Assembly: GCF_046530675.1 (NCBI RefSeq)
Contig: NZ_CP172558.1
Coordinates: 496,001-560,000, forward strand
Source: Chitinibacter sp046530675
GTDB taxonomy: Bacteria; Pseudomonadota; Gammaproteobacteria; Burkholderiales; Chitinibacteraceae
Reading direction: 5' to 3'
Length of the DNA: 64,000 nucleotides
Notes under the pieces: model-generated
Seen by the model: the letters and a program-made list of their open reading frames with translations, nothing else
What the model was told of the DNA's origin: nothing
Database searches by the model: none
Position numbers and translations under genes: made by a program
Shown: positions 39,535 through 48,283 of the stretch, one piece after another
How positions within the stretch are numbered: position 1 is the first letter of the stretch
Layout: every line of letters begins with the position of its first letter

Positions 39535-39567
39535 AAAAAGGCTAGCTTGAATAAGCTAGCCTTTTTT
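39535..39567 (-). terminator. Terminator of the tRNA-Asn pair
   Basis: Stem AAGGCTAGCTT/AAGCTAGCCTT over a GAAT loop. On the minus strand it follows three bases after the 3' end of tRNA-Asn and has a T-run. Confidence 0.9.
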
Positions 39568-39570
39568 ATT

Positions 39571-39646
39571 TGGCTCCCCGACCTGGGCTCGAACCAGGGA
39601 CACACGGATTAACAGTCCGTTGCTCTACCGACTGAGCTATCGGGGA
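39571..39646 (-). tRNA. tRNA-Asn (GTT anticodon), copy 1
   Basis: 76 nt with encoded CCA. Acceptor strands TCCCCGA/TCGGGGA, anticodon loop CTGTTAA, T loop GGTTCGAGCCC. It differs from the neighbouring copy at one D-loop base (GTCGGTAG against GTTGGTAG). Confidence 0.97.
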
Positions 39647-39701
39647 ATTGATCTTTACAATCAAAACAGCTAAGTTAAACAATTAACTTAACTCGGTAAT
39701 T

Positions 39702-39777
39702 TGGCTCCCCGACCTGGGCTCGAACCAGGGACACACGGATTAACAGTCCGTTGCTCTACCAACTGAGCTATCGGGGA
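39702..39777 (-). tRNA. tRNA-Asn (GTT anticodon), copy 2
   Basis: Near-identical tandem copy of 76 nt, 55 bp upstream of copy 1 in transcription order. The good promoter just upstream probably drives both. Confidence 0.97.
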
Positions 39778-39792
39778 ATTGGTATGGGGCGT

Positions 39793-39821
39793 ATAATAGT
39801 CAGCCTCTCGTCTGCAGTCAA
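39793..39821 (-). promoter_or_regulatory. tRNA-Asn promoter
   Basis: On the minus strand -35 TTGACT and -10 TATTAT are separated by exactly 17 bp, and the -10 ends 15 bases before the tRNA 5' end. It also shows that the frame opening at 39751 cannot be the true start of the next gene. Confidence 0.8.
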
Positions 39822-39858
39822 GAAAAACCGTATAAATTTATCGACAAAAATAGAAGCT

Positions 39859-41136
39859 ATGGCTAAAAAATTTCTGCTTGGTCTATTGGCAACCGGCGGC
39901 ATCATTGCTGCGACGCCTCTTGTTTTTCCGTATTCTTTATTCAAAAACAGTGCAGAATCAACGCTCTCTAAATTATCTGGAACCAGGGCGGCAATAGGCT
40001 CAATCAAGTTCCATTACAACCCTGCCCCCGAGTTTATTCTTGAACGGATCATTCTCGACTCTGCGGACACAGCCCAAATCGGCACCATTTCCATTCCTGT
40101 TACATTACACAATGTCATGAATTGGAATACCTATTTGCGCGACATTACGCTCAAACAAGCGGAATTTTCATTGCCGTTCGCAATCGATTTACCAAATAAG
40201 CTACAACCTAACATTGAGAATCAGTTAAAAATTGGCCGACTGAATCTTGAACAAGTAGCGGTCAAGCTTGAGCAGGGCAAAGTCGGCCCAGTAAACGGAT
40301 TACTTCGCTTCAAAAGCGACGGTAGCATTGACGACTTACTAATCAGCTCCGACGAGGGGCGTGCAGAACTTCAAGTCCAGCCATCTCAAGGGGATACCTT
40401 TAAAGTGCAGTTCAATGCAAAAGGCTGGGATTCACCACTAGGCTACCCGGTGCACTTTGAATATCTGAAATTAATTGGAACCGCGCATAAACAAGGCATT
40501 GAAATAGCTGACATTCGCGCGGATCTGTATGGCGGTCTAGCCACAGGCAACGCGCAACTTCAATGGGGCGACGATCACTGGATACTTTCAGGTCAGCTAT
40601 TTAGCAAAAACCTGCAAGCCGAGCCGCTCATCCAAGTTTTCAGTCCAATCACCCGCTCGAGTGGCCGCATGAATGGCGATGCCATTTTCCGTTTCGAGGC
40701 AAAAAACTATAGCGATCTTTTCAAACGCCCCCAGATCAATGGCCGTTTTATCATTCAAGACGGCATGCTGAGCAATTTTGATCTGGTAACCCCCTTAAAA
40801 TCACAAAACCCAACCGTACAAAGCCGCGGCGGCCAGACCAACTTCAATACACTGGTTGGCGGACTTAAGATTGATGGCAACCTTGTTCAATTGCATAGCC
40901 TGACGTTAGATGCAGGCAAATTCCGATCAAGAGGAAACGTCAACATCAAGGCTGGCGCACTAACCGGAAGCATTGCGTCGCAATTGGCAGCAGGCGTTGT
41001 AACAATAAGCAATCAGCTGAATGTCGCCGGAACTTTGAATGCACCTGAATTGCGCAGCGGAGGAGCCTATCGCCCCGAGTTAAATCCAAAGACCAATGGC
41101 CCCCCTCCCGAAAGCACGACCGAAACACCCCAATAA
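39859..41136 (+). CDS. AsmA-like envelope protein
   Basis: The 425-residue product has an N-terminal signal-anchor (FLLGLLATGGIIAATPLVF), then beta-rich sequence with an AsmA-type C-terminal region (SSGRMNGDAIFRFEAKNYSDLF, GLKIDGNLVQLHSLTLDAGKFRSRGNVNIKAG). Such proteins sit in the inner membrane with a periplasmic groove-like domain and are linked to lipid transport or outer membrane assembly in the wider family. It ends in a Pro/Thr-rich tail. The ATG at 39859 is chosen because earlier sequence is tRNA and its promoter. ygfZ follows 69 bp later. Confidence 0.75.
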   Translation: MAKKFLLGLLATGGIIAATPLVFPYSLFKNSAESTLSKLSGTRAAIGSIKFHYNPAPEFILERIILDSADTAQIGTISIPVTLHNVMNWNTYLRDITLKQAEFSLPFAIDLPNKLQPNIENQLKIGRLNLEQVAVKLEQGKVGPVNGLLRFKSDGSIDDLLISSDEGRAELQVQPSQGDTFKVQFNAKGWDSPLGYPVHFEYLKLIGTAHKQGIEIADIRADLYGGLATGNAQLQWGDDHWILSGQLFSKNLQAEPLIQVFSPITRSSGRMNGDAIFRFEAKNYSDLFKRPQINGRFIIQDGMLSNFDLVTPLKSQNPTVQSRGGQTNFNTLVGGLKIDGNLVQLHSLTLDAGKFRSRGNVNIKAGALTGSIASQLAAGVVTISNQLNVAGTLNAPELRSGGAYRPELNPKTNGPPPESTTETPQ

Positions 41137-41205
41137 GCAAACCCGCCCCGCCTGTCGGGGCGTTATAATATCCAACCTACTTCACCCCCAGCAGGAAGCC
41201 GCAAT

Positions 41206-42219
41206 ATGACTTGGCTAGAATCGATTGGCGCGACTTTTTCCGACACCTCTGTAATTACGTCCTTTGGTAACCCAAGCGCTGAGAAAAAAGCCTACGCCGA
41301 ACAGGCCATCGTCTGTCCACTCACTCAATATGGTCTTATCCGGTTTAGTGGCGAAGAAAGCCAACCCTTCTTGCAGGGGCAGCTATCTAGCGACATTCGA
41401 GCTCTGCAACCCGAAACAGCACAGTACTCCAGCTACTCGACTCCGAAAGGGCGAATTCAAGCCAGTTTTCTGATCGTCCGACAAGGCGAGGATTATTTAT
41501 TGCAAATAGATCGTGCAATTCAGCCTGCCATACAAAAACGTCTGTCGATGTTCATCCTGCGCAGCAAAACCAAAGCAAGCGACGCCAGTAATGAATGGGT
41601 TTCACTGGGTGTCGCAGGAAAAACAGCCAAAACGATTATCACCCAAGCCTTCGGAACTGTGCCTGAAGCCATGCAGGTTATCTCGCAAGGTCAAACACAA
41701 CTTATCGGCCTGAGCAACGAGCGTTATCAAATCTTGACCAACCATGATCTTGCACCAGACCTCTGGCAAAAACTCATCGCCTGCGGTGCAATACCCGCAG
41801 GCGAGCCACTATGGCGCCTTGGCGAAATTCAGGCAGGTTCACCGTGGATTACCGCAGCAACACAGGATGAATTTGTCCCTCAAATGGTGAATTTGGATTT
41901 GATCGGCGGAGTGAGTTTCACCAAAGGTTGCTACCCAGGACAGGAAATCGTGGCTCGGACTCAATATCTGGGCAAATTAAAACGCCGCATGTACCGGATG
42001 TTCGTCGACAGCATCGATGCCGCAGCAGGCCAGGATGTCTACAGCCCGGAAATGAACGGTCAACCCAGCGGAAAAATCGTGCAGGCCGCGCCAGCTCCGC
42101 AAGGCGGTATGGAGTTACTGCTTGTTGCGCAGATAGCCAGCCTGGAGCATGGCCTGCATTTGGCCAATCTAAATGGCCCACTGCTGCACAACTTGCCATT
42201 ACCCTATGCCATGAATTGA
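41206..42219 (+). CDS. ygfZ: YgfZ folate-binding Fe-S cluster repair protein
   Basis: Tetrahydrofolate-dependent protein that supports certain iron-sulphur enzymes (known for E. coli YgfZ). The 337-residue product has the diagnostic motif FTKGCYPGQEIVARTQYLG with the redox Cys, plus the GcvT-like start LTQYGLIRFSGEESQPFLQGQLSSD. AGGA precedes the ATG at 41206. It is followed by fabI after 56 bp containing a TATAAT sequence, so fabI may have its own promoter. Confidence 0.95.
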   Translation: MTWLESIGATFSDTSVITSFGNPSAEKKAYAEQAIVCPLTQYGLIRFSGEESQPFLQGQLSSDIRALQPETAQYSSYSTPKGRIQASFLIVRQGEDYLLQIDRAIQPAIQKRLSMFILRSKTKASDASNEWVSLGVAGKTAKTIITQAFGTVPEAMQVISQGQTQLIGLSNERYQILTNHDLAPDLWQKLIACGAIPAGEPLWRLGEIQAGSPWITAATQDEFVPQMVNLDLIGGVSFTKGCYPGQEIVARTQYLGKLKRRMYRMFVDSIDAAAGQDVYSPEMNGQPSGKIVQAAPAPQGGMELLLVAQIASLEHGLHLANLNGPLLHNLPLPYAMN

Positions 42220-42275
42220 TTTTTAAGCTTATAATCGCCCGATTACTGATTATTTAATCTCGAGGATGTTGCCCG

Positions 42276-43067
42276 ATGGGGTTTCTCGCTAATAAGAAAA
42301 TTTTGATCACTGGCCTTTTGTCTGATCGCTCTATTGCTTACGGCGTAGCGCAAGCATGTCACCGGGAAGGCGCAGAGCTGGCATTTACCTATGTCAGTGA
42401 AGAACTGAAAGATCGCGTGACCAAACTGGCTGCAGATTTTAACTCGACCATTGTCTTGCCGTGCGACGTAGGCAGCGATGAACAAATCGACGCGCTGTTC
42501 CCTGCTTTGGCAAAACACTGGCCGACGTTTGACGGCTTTGTACATTCAATCGGCTTTGCGCCGCGTGATGCATTAAAGGGCGATTATCTGGATGCCGTGA
42601 CACGTGAAAATTTCGCGATTGCCCACGACATCAGCTCATATAGCTTCGCGGCACTGGCAAAAGCAGCTCGTCCTATGCTCAACGAACGTGCCTCGCTGGT
42701 CACCATGTCCTATCTTGGCGCTGAGCGCGCAATCCCAAACTACAATGTGATGGGTTTGGCCAAAGCCAGTCTGGAAGCTAATGTTCGTTATATGGCTGCA
42801 GCACTGGGCACCAGCAAAGAAATCCGTGTTAACGGCGTTTCAGCGGGCCCAATCAAAACACTCGCAGCAGCCGGCATCGCCAACTTTGGCAAGCTGCTCA
42901 AAGGCGCTGCGGATGCAACACCGTTTAAACGCAACGTAACCCAAGAAGAAGTAGGTAATGTGACCGCATTCCTGCTGTCTGATTTGTGTTCTGGCATGAC
43001 CGGTGAAATTTTACACGTCGATGTGGGCTTCTTTATTGGTGCCGGCGCACTGGCCAGCGCAGAATAA
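42276..43067 (+). CDS. fabI: Enoyl-ACP reductase (NADH), FabI
   Basis: Final reduction of each fatty acid elongation cycle. The 263-residue short-chain dehydrogenase shows the FabI nucleotide motif ITGLLSDRSIAYGVA, PCDVGSDEQI, VHSIGFAPRDAL and the catalytic Tyr...Lys pair in NYNVMGLAKASLEANVRY, with VNGVSAGPIKTLAA afterwards. This is the target family of triclosan-type inhibitors. AGGA lies upstream of the ATG. A strong terminator follows. Confidence 0.97.
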   Translation: MGFLANKKILITGLLSDRSIAYGVAQACHREGAELAFTYVSEELKDRVTKLAADFNSTIVLPCDVGSDEQIDALFPALAKHWPTFDGFVHSIGFAPRDALKGDYLDAVTRENFAIAHDISSYSFAALAKAARPMLNERASLVTMSYLGAERAIPNYNVMGLAKASLEANVRYMAAALGTSKEIRVNGVSAGPIKTLAAAGIANFGKLLKGAADATPFKRNVTQEEVGNVTAFLLSDLCSGMTGEILHVDVGFFIGAGALASAE

Positions 43068-43079
43068 ATCCAGTGACAA

Positions 43080-43112
43080 AAAACAAAGCCCGCAAATGCG
43101 GGCTTTGTTTTT
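43080..43112. terminator. Terminator between fabI and the FliD-like gene
   Basis: Stem AAACAAAGCCCGC/GCGGGCTTTGTTT over AAAT, with A and T tracts on both sides; it can serve both convergent genes. Confidence 0.9.
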
Positions 43113-43122
43113 TATGCGATGA

Positions 43123-44592
43123 TCAGGCAAACTGCGCGACCTGAAGATATTGGGCAATGCCATATAAACTACGCCAATTCATACCTTCCCCCTGCAACAG
43201 GGAAAAAGAATTGCCCGGTAATCGCCCTATGGCACTACTCAACACCGAACTGTCCGCACTACTGCGAGTCATTTGAAATGGATTATTCAGCATCGCGGCC
43301 TCTTTTTGTGCGTCACCGATTGCTTCACCCAGTTTATCTAATGCCTGATTAAACAAATCATTAATGGCATCGGGTTTATCCTGTATCTGCTGCCTCAACC
43401 GGGCGTCATTCACGCTTAATTGCCCCTCCGCGTTTGCTGTTACGCCAAGATCACTGAGTGATACACGCTCTCGTCCCTGCCCACTCTCAACAGCCGACAA
43501 AGTCGAATTAAATCTCTCAATTTCCCGTCGTGCCAACCCATCGCCCAATTCGCTTGTTGAATTCTCAATAATGGTGAGTAATTGCTCACGAGCCTGATTC
43601 ACCCGCTCGACAAATTGTGTGATGTTTTTCTCTAGCTGAGCTGAATCCCTCTCGATCGTGACATTCACATCCCCCGGCTGAAGTAACTGAAGCTGCAGAT
43701 TGCTACCCTTGTCGGCTACATTATTTTCGGGATTACTCAGCACACGCTCGTCAATCTGCAATTTGGCATCCTGCGCTACACGATTTGCTGCCGCTGCCTG
43801 CGCCGCATTGATAGAAAGCCGGTTCAAATTGCTGCTGGATAAACCATTTTCAGGTTTGGCTGTAACCGTAAAAGCCTGAGCTGCCCCCGTTTTCACGCCA
43901 TCCAGCTGCAGCCTTGCACCATCCGGATCACTGACCACGTTTGCCAGCAGATTTGTTTGTAGTTGATTGATTTTTCTCGCCAAATCACTCAAAGTCTCAC
44001 CCGTATTAATTTCGATCAGTTTTGCTTGGCCTTCCGGCTGCTGATTGCCGGCCTGATTAATTGCGCCAAACTGAATGGTCAGATAGCCCCGATCGAGCAC
44101 TTCGTCTTTGCTTGTAAAATTATCACTCTGGCTTGACTGACCTTGCGCCAATTGCTGTACCTGGATTTTTTGCGGAGCCCTGAGTTCTCCTGAACTTAGC
44201 ACTTTGGCGCTAATTATCGTGTTGTCACTCAAACTGGCGCGCAACGGGTTTCGGGCATCCGATCCAGAAAGCGGTTTTAGATCGGAGTCAAAATTACTCA
44301 GAACAGATTGGACTCTAGCGGAAGCCGACAAAGAAACAGCAGTTGAACCGGAAACGGTTTCGACTCGTCGCTGAAAAAAATCACTGGAAAACTGATTGAA
44401 TGATGCCGCATTAAGTGGGGTAAGGCGAAAATTGGAAGCGCCGACTTGCTCAATTGCACTCAGCTGATAAATACTGTCCAGCGTTTTAGATGACAATCCT
44501 GCAGAAACAATGCCCGTATTCTGACCATACAGCGACTGAGTCCCGCCATATTTACCGTAAAAGTCATTGCGACCAGATATACTATTGAGCAT
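43123..44592 (-). CDS. FliD-like flagellar cap paralogue, isolated from flagellar genes
   Basis: The 489-residue product resembles flagellar hook-associated protein 2. It has a FliD N-terminal type block (LSDNTIISAKVLSSGELRAPQKIQVQQLAQGQ), the middle TGETLSDLARKINQLQTNLLANVVSD, and the C-terminal type pattern LQLQLLQPGDVNVTIERD followed by NITQFVERVNQA and LGVTANAEGQLSVNDARLRQQI. It lacks a classical signal peptide, as expected for the flagellar export route. No flagellar gene is adjacent; fabI and a glutamine amidotransferase flank it. The ATG at 44592 has AGGTGA at the right distance. It may cap another filament or assist the main FliD; this is inference. Confidence 0.72.
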   Translation of the reverse strand: MLNSISGRNDFYGKYGGTQSLYGQNTGIVSAGLSSKTLDSIYQLSAIEQVGASNFRLTPLNAASFNQFSSDFFQRRVETVSGSTAVSLSASARVQSVLSNFDSDLKPLSGSDARNPLRASLSDNTIISAKVLSSGELRAPQKIQVQQLAQGQSSQSDNFTSKDEVLDRGYLTIQFGAINQAGNQQPEGQAKLIEINTGETLSDLARKINQLQTNLLANVVSDPDGARLQLDGVKTGAAQAFTVTAKPENGLSSSNLNRLSINAAQAAAANRVAQDAKLQIDERVLSNPENNVADKGSNLQLQLLQPGDVNVTIERDSAQLEKNITQFVERVNQAREQLLTIIENSTSELGDGLARREIERFNSTLSAVESGQGRERVSLSDLGVTANAEGQLSVNDARLRQQIQDKPDAINDLFNQALDKLGEAIGDAQKEAAMLNNPFQMTRSSADSSVLSSAIGRLPGNSFSLLQGEGMNWRSLYGIAQYLQVAQFA

Positions 44593-44692
44593 GATTTTCA
44601 CCTGCTAACGCTCACTCAGCCAAGCAATCAGCCATCAAGCGCCAGCTTTGATTTTACGCCAAAATATTTTAAAAACAATAGGTTAAACGATC

Positions 44693-45457
44693 ATGTGCCA
44701 GCTACTCGGCATGAATTGCAATACCCCGACCGATATTATTTTTTCATTTGAGGGATTCCATCGTCGCGGGGGGCTCACCGACGAACACTCGGATGGTTGG
44801 GGAATCGCTTTTTTTGAAGGCAACGGTTGCCGCTTATTTCTGGATTATCTACCTTCAATTTCCAGTCCGGTCGCCGATCTGGTAAGGGCTTACCCGATCA
44901 AAAGCAAGAATGTCATTGCGCACATCCGCAAAGCAACGCAAGGCCAGATCAATCTGGCCAATACCCATCCATTTGGTCGGGAATTATGGGGACAGCAGTG
45001 GATTTTTGCCCATAACGGCAACCTGAGCAATTTACCCGCACTGGAACACAGCCGGTTTTTACCCGTCGGAAGCACCGACAGCGAACATGCATTTTGCTGG
45101 ATACTCAATCAGCTGGCTCAGCAATTTAAAACCCGTCCTGACCTCCCCCAGCTGCACGAGGCACTCAGCAAACTTGTTCCACAATTGGCGACTCTGGGGA
45201 CATTCAATTTTCTGCTCTCCAATGGACAGGCGCTCTTTGCCCATTGCAGCACCAAGCTCAACTACCTGATCCGACAGGCTCCTTTTTGTCGTGCTCATTT
45301 GAGTGATACGGATATGGCCGTTGATTTTTCGCTCGAAACCACGCCCAAGGACCGGGTTGCCATCATTGCCACCGAGCCACTCACTGACAATGAAAACTGG
45401 ATTGCGATGCAAAACGGAGAACTACTGATGTTTATTGACGGGAGCCCGGAAAGCTAA
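44693..45457 (+). CDS. yafJ: Class II glutamine amidotransferase, YafJ-like
   Basis: The 254-residue protein is a stand-alone Ntn glutaminase: catalytic Cys2 (MCQLLGMNCN), EHSDGWGIAFF, the HIRKATQG arginine region, NTHPFGRELWGQ, HNGNL and STDSEHAF. The substrate of the YafJ family is not settled; released ammonia or glutamine hydrolysis products may feed another enzyme. It is intact, unlike the GlmS paralogue at 3656. The stop codon is followed at once by a 49-bp repeat. It is divergent from the FliD-like gene. Confidence 0.88.
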   Translation: MCQLLGMNCNTPTDIIFSFEGFHRRGGLTDEHSDGWGIAFFEGNGCRLFLDYLPSISSPVADLVRAYPIKSKNVIAHIRKATQGQINLANTHPFGRELWGQQWIFAHNGNLSNLPALEHSRFLPVGSTDSEHAFCWILNQLAQQFKTRPDLPQLHEALSKLVPQLATLGTFNFLLSNGQALFAHCSTKLNYLIRQAPFCRAHLSDTDMAVDFSLETTPKDRVAIIATEPLTDNENWIAMQNGELLMFIDGSPES

Positions 45458-45506
45458 GGGTATACACATGAAGGCAATATCTATATTGCCCTGCAGAGCA
45501 ATACCC
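45458..45506. repeat. 49-bp GGGTAT/ATACCC element, copy g (both ends exact)
   Basis: Exact hexamers at exactly 49 bp, directly after the yafJ stop codon and one base before the stop of the convergent gene. It contains an inner palindrome GGCAATATCTATATTGCC. Confidence 0.75.
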
Positions 45507-45507
45507 A

Positions 45508-46590
45508 TCACGAAGACTTGAACTGGTGCAAATTAATCAGGGAAAAAACACTTTCATCAAAGTATTCACCCTTTTCATCAAGTTGACGAATTAACGGGCC
45601 CAGCCGGGACAATTCAAGCTGTCCTTGGGCAAAACGGTCACGTACTGATTTTAGATTTTGAGCGCGCGTCGCCAATTTACCCCGGCGAATATCCAGCTCC
45701 TTGCGCTCACGCCGGTGTCCGGCGACCGATAAATTCAGCCAGAGCACAATTGGCACGGCAACCAGCCATAATTCGGCCAGCAGGCCGGCAATCGCACCGA
45801 GCGACAATGCCATATACCAAACCTGATCAATATGTTCGAATCCGGGCATCACCAATGATAAGGTCGGCCAGCGTCGCTTGATCATCGCACGAATCCGCTC
45901 GTCATTAGCCGCATCGCGTTTTTGTGCCATCAGCGCCGAGTCGAGCACCAGACTCACATACCAATTGGTGATGATCCGGCAATGCAACCATTCGGCGCTG
46001 ATGTATTGCTGAATTTTTTCATCGAGCTCCTGCCGAAAGTCATCACTCCCCAAAGGCGAGTGAGCACTATCGTATGGATTTCGCAATGAATGCTGCACGG
46101 TCAACGGATACCCAGCCAAAACAACCAACTTTTCACGTCGCTGCTGCAACAGTTCCGGAGGAATGTTGAGATTAGGGTCTGACAAATGGATATATTGCTC
46201 GATCAGTTGATCAAGGCGGTCAAACTCAGGGCGAACGCCTTTATTGGCTCGCATAAAGCGGCGCAGATTTTCTACTTCGGCCAAAACAGCCTGCCCAGTG
46301 GAAGCGGCCTCAGGCACCCAGGGGAGACGAATCAGGCTTTCGACTTTATTGAGCGAGTCGTCAAAGTGCTGGTAAAAAGCTTCGTAATAAGCCGTTGTCT
46401 CACGATCATCACGCTCGTGGTTACCCGTCACCAGCGGCTTGGTTGGGGGAGAGCGACGCAAATCGGTAGCAATCCCGCTGGCCAGCGATTCAAGCTCTGG
46501 GGAAACACCCGCATAAGAAAAAATCGGATCAAGCTCATGTCGCTTGCTCCGCCAATCTTCCAAGGTTTTCCAGATACTCCAGTCAGCCAC
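45508..46590 (-). CDS. Hypothetical protein with C-terminal membrane hairpin
   Basis: I do not recognise a family. The 360-residue product has a long, charged, helical N-terminal part, a hydrophobic pair around residues 258-290 (WYMALSLGAIAGLLAELWLV and VPIVLWLNLSV), and a charged coiled-coil-like tail. It starts with GTG at 46590 with AAGGAG six bases upstream. It lies 93 bp downstream of the polyphosphate kinase-like gene on the same strand and may be co-transcribed with it. Confidence 0.65.
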   Translation of the reverse strand: MADWSIWKTLEDWRSKRHELDPIFSYAGVSPELESLASGIATDLRRSPPTKPLVTGNHERDDRETTAYYEAFYQHFDDSLNKVESLIRLPWVPEAASTGQAVLAEVENLRRFMRANKGVRPEFDRLDQLIEQYIHLSDPNLNIPPELLQQRREKLVVLAGYPLTVQHSLRNPYDSAHSPLGSDDFRQELDEKIQQYISAEWLHCRIITNWYVSLVLDSALMAQKRDAANDERIRAMIKRRWPTLSLVMPGFEHIDQVWYMALSLGAIAGLLAELWLVAVPIVLWLNLSVAGHRRERKELDIRRGKLATRAQNLKSVRDRFAQGQLELSRLGPLIRQLDEKGEYFDESVFSLINLHQFKSS

Positions 46591-46683
46591 AATGCACTCC
46601 TTTTAGCCTTGCCATTTTACCGTTGAAGCCAGCCAAACGGTAAGGAATCGCGGCAGGTGTGCTATTCGAACCAATCAATGTCA

Positions 46684-48189
46684 TCAGGCTTTACGTTTTT
46701 TAACTGGGATCGCCAAGGCGGCTTCAATGCGTTCGCATAAATGGCGCAAGACTTCGAGCCGGGCGTGGTATTTATTATTTGCACCGATCAAATGCCACGG
46801 CGCAATTGCCGAACCGGTGCGTTCGATCAAATCACTCCCGGCCTCGATATAAGCATCCCATTGATCGCGATTACGCCAATCTTCTTCGGTGATTTTAAAG
46901 CGTTTATATTCGATGGCTTCACGCTCTTTAAAGCGGCGTAATTGCTCTTCACTGCTGATCGCCAGCCAGAACTTCACAACAATCACATTGGCCGAGCTGA
47001 TTTGTGCCTCAAAATCATTGATTTCTCCGTACGCACGCATCCAGTCGGCTCGGCTGGCAAAGCCTTCGACCCGCTCAACCAAAACCCGGCCATACCAGGA
47101 ACGGTCAAACAACGTAATTTGCCCCAGTGGTGGCAGATGACGCCAAAATCGCCATAAATAAGGCTGCGCACGCTCTTCCTCGCTGGGCGCGGCAATCGGA
47201 ATCGTACGGTATTGTCGAGCATCGAGCGCGGCCGTGATCCGGCGGATTGCACCGCCTTTGCCGGCAGCGTCCATTCCCTCAAAAACACACACCACTGAAT
47301 GCTTTTTAAATTCGGGCAGACGGGTTAACGCATTCAAGCGCTCCTGTAATTGGGCAAGTTGCTGGTTATAACTGGTTTTACTGACGTGAGCATCAAGCAC
47401 CAGCTTATCCAGCAAGCGCAAACCATCAATTGACGGCATCAACGGCGCAGCATCAATACGGTTTTGCCTGACGGACTGCCGCTCAAGATGGTGGCTAATG
47501 GCCTCAACAATATGCTTGCCTATCGTGATATCGCGATAACGCTCATCAGTGCTTTCAATCACGCGCCAGGGGGCGTCGGCCAGATTGCTTCGCTGTAACA
47601 GATCATGTTGCGAGCGCATCACTTCGTCGTAGTGATCCAGAAACCAGGTGTCCGACTCGTCAAAGCGCCAGGCCAGTAATGGGTCAGCAGCAAATTTCTT
47701 CAAACGCTTTTTCAGCTGCTCTTTGGACAAATGCAACCAGAATTTAAGAATCAACGCCCCTTCATCGGCCAGCATTTTCTCGAAGTGAATGATTTTGGCC
47801 AATTCATGCTCGTAAGCAACCGAACCCGGACGCGCAGTAAGCTGCTCCCACATCGGACCGCTATACCAGCCGCCAAATAAAATTGCCATTTTTCCTTTGG
47901 GTGGCAAGATCCGCCAATAGCGCCAAAAAGGCGGCCGGGCTCGTTCTTCATCATTGGGGGAGGAAAAGGTATGCGTCGCAATATGCCGGGGATCCATCCA
48001 CTCCAGTAATAAATTGGCAACTTGTCCGCGCCCGGCTGTAGGCACACCGCCCAACAAAATGATGACGGGAAAATCGCCGCGCTCCTTGAGTTGATATTGA
48101 ATATTCAGCAGGCTCTGCCGCAACTCATCGGCAGCCAGCTTGTACTGTGTCTTATCAAGACCGTGACCTAACTCGGCAGAGGCAAACAT
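46684..48189 (-). CDS. pap: Two-domain PPK2-family enzyme (polyphosphate:AMP phosphotransferase type)
   Basis: The 501-residue protein is a tandem of two PPK2 domains. The second has a complete Walker A (FEGMDAAGKGGAIRRI), followed by FWRHLPPLGQITLFDRSWYGRVLVERVEGFA and the KFWLAISSEEQLRRF lid; the first has a weakened loop (LGGVPTAGRGQVANLL) with GWYSGP in place of RSWYGR. This matches class II PPK2 enzymes that convert AMP to ADP with polyphosphate (family knowledge). The ATG at 48189 has GGAG seven bases upstream; the frame extends further to 48234 without need. Confidence 0.9.
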   Translation of the reverse strand: MFASAELGHGLDKTQYKLAADELRQSLLNIQYQLKERGDFPVIILLGGVPTAGRGQVANLLLEWMDPRHIATHTFSSPNDEERARPPFWRYWRILPPKGKMAILFGGWYSGPMWEQLTARPGSVAYEHELAKIIHFEKMLADEGALILKFWLHLSKEQLKKRLKKFAADPLLAWRFDESDTWFLDHYDEVMRSQHDLLQRSNLADAPWRVIESTDERYRDITIGKHIVEAISHHLERQSVRQNRIDAAPLMPSIDGLRLLDKLVLDAHVSKTSYNQQLAQLQERLNALTRLPEFKKHSVVCVFEGMDAAGKGGAIRRITAALDARQYRTIPIAAPSEEERAQPYLWRFWRHLPPLGQITLFDRSWYGRVLVERVEGFASRADWMRAYGEINDFEAQISSANVIVVKFWLAISSEEQLRRFKEREAIEYKRFKITEEDWRNRDQWDAYIEAGSDLIERTGSAIAPWHLIGANNKYHARLEVLRHLCERIEAALAIPVKKRKA

Positions 48190-48283
48190 GAAATGCTCCA
48201 GAAACCATGGCTTGTACTTGGCAAACTGCAACAACCGGATCAGGACGATGTTGTATTTGTTGACTCCGGCTCAGCGCCAGACC

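Noticed and set aside
39751..39858. Upstream extension of the AsmA-like gene
   Set aside because: It overlaps tRNA-Asn and its promoter.
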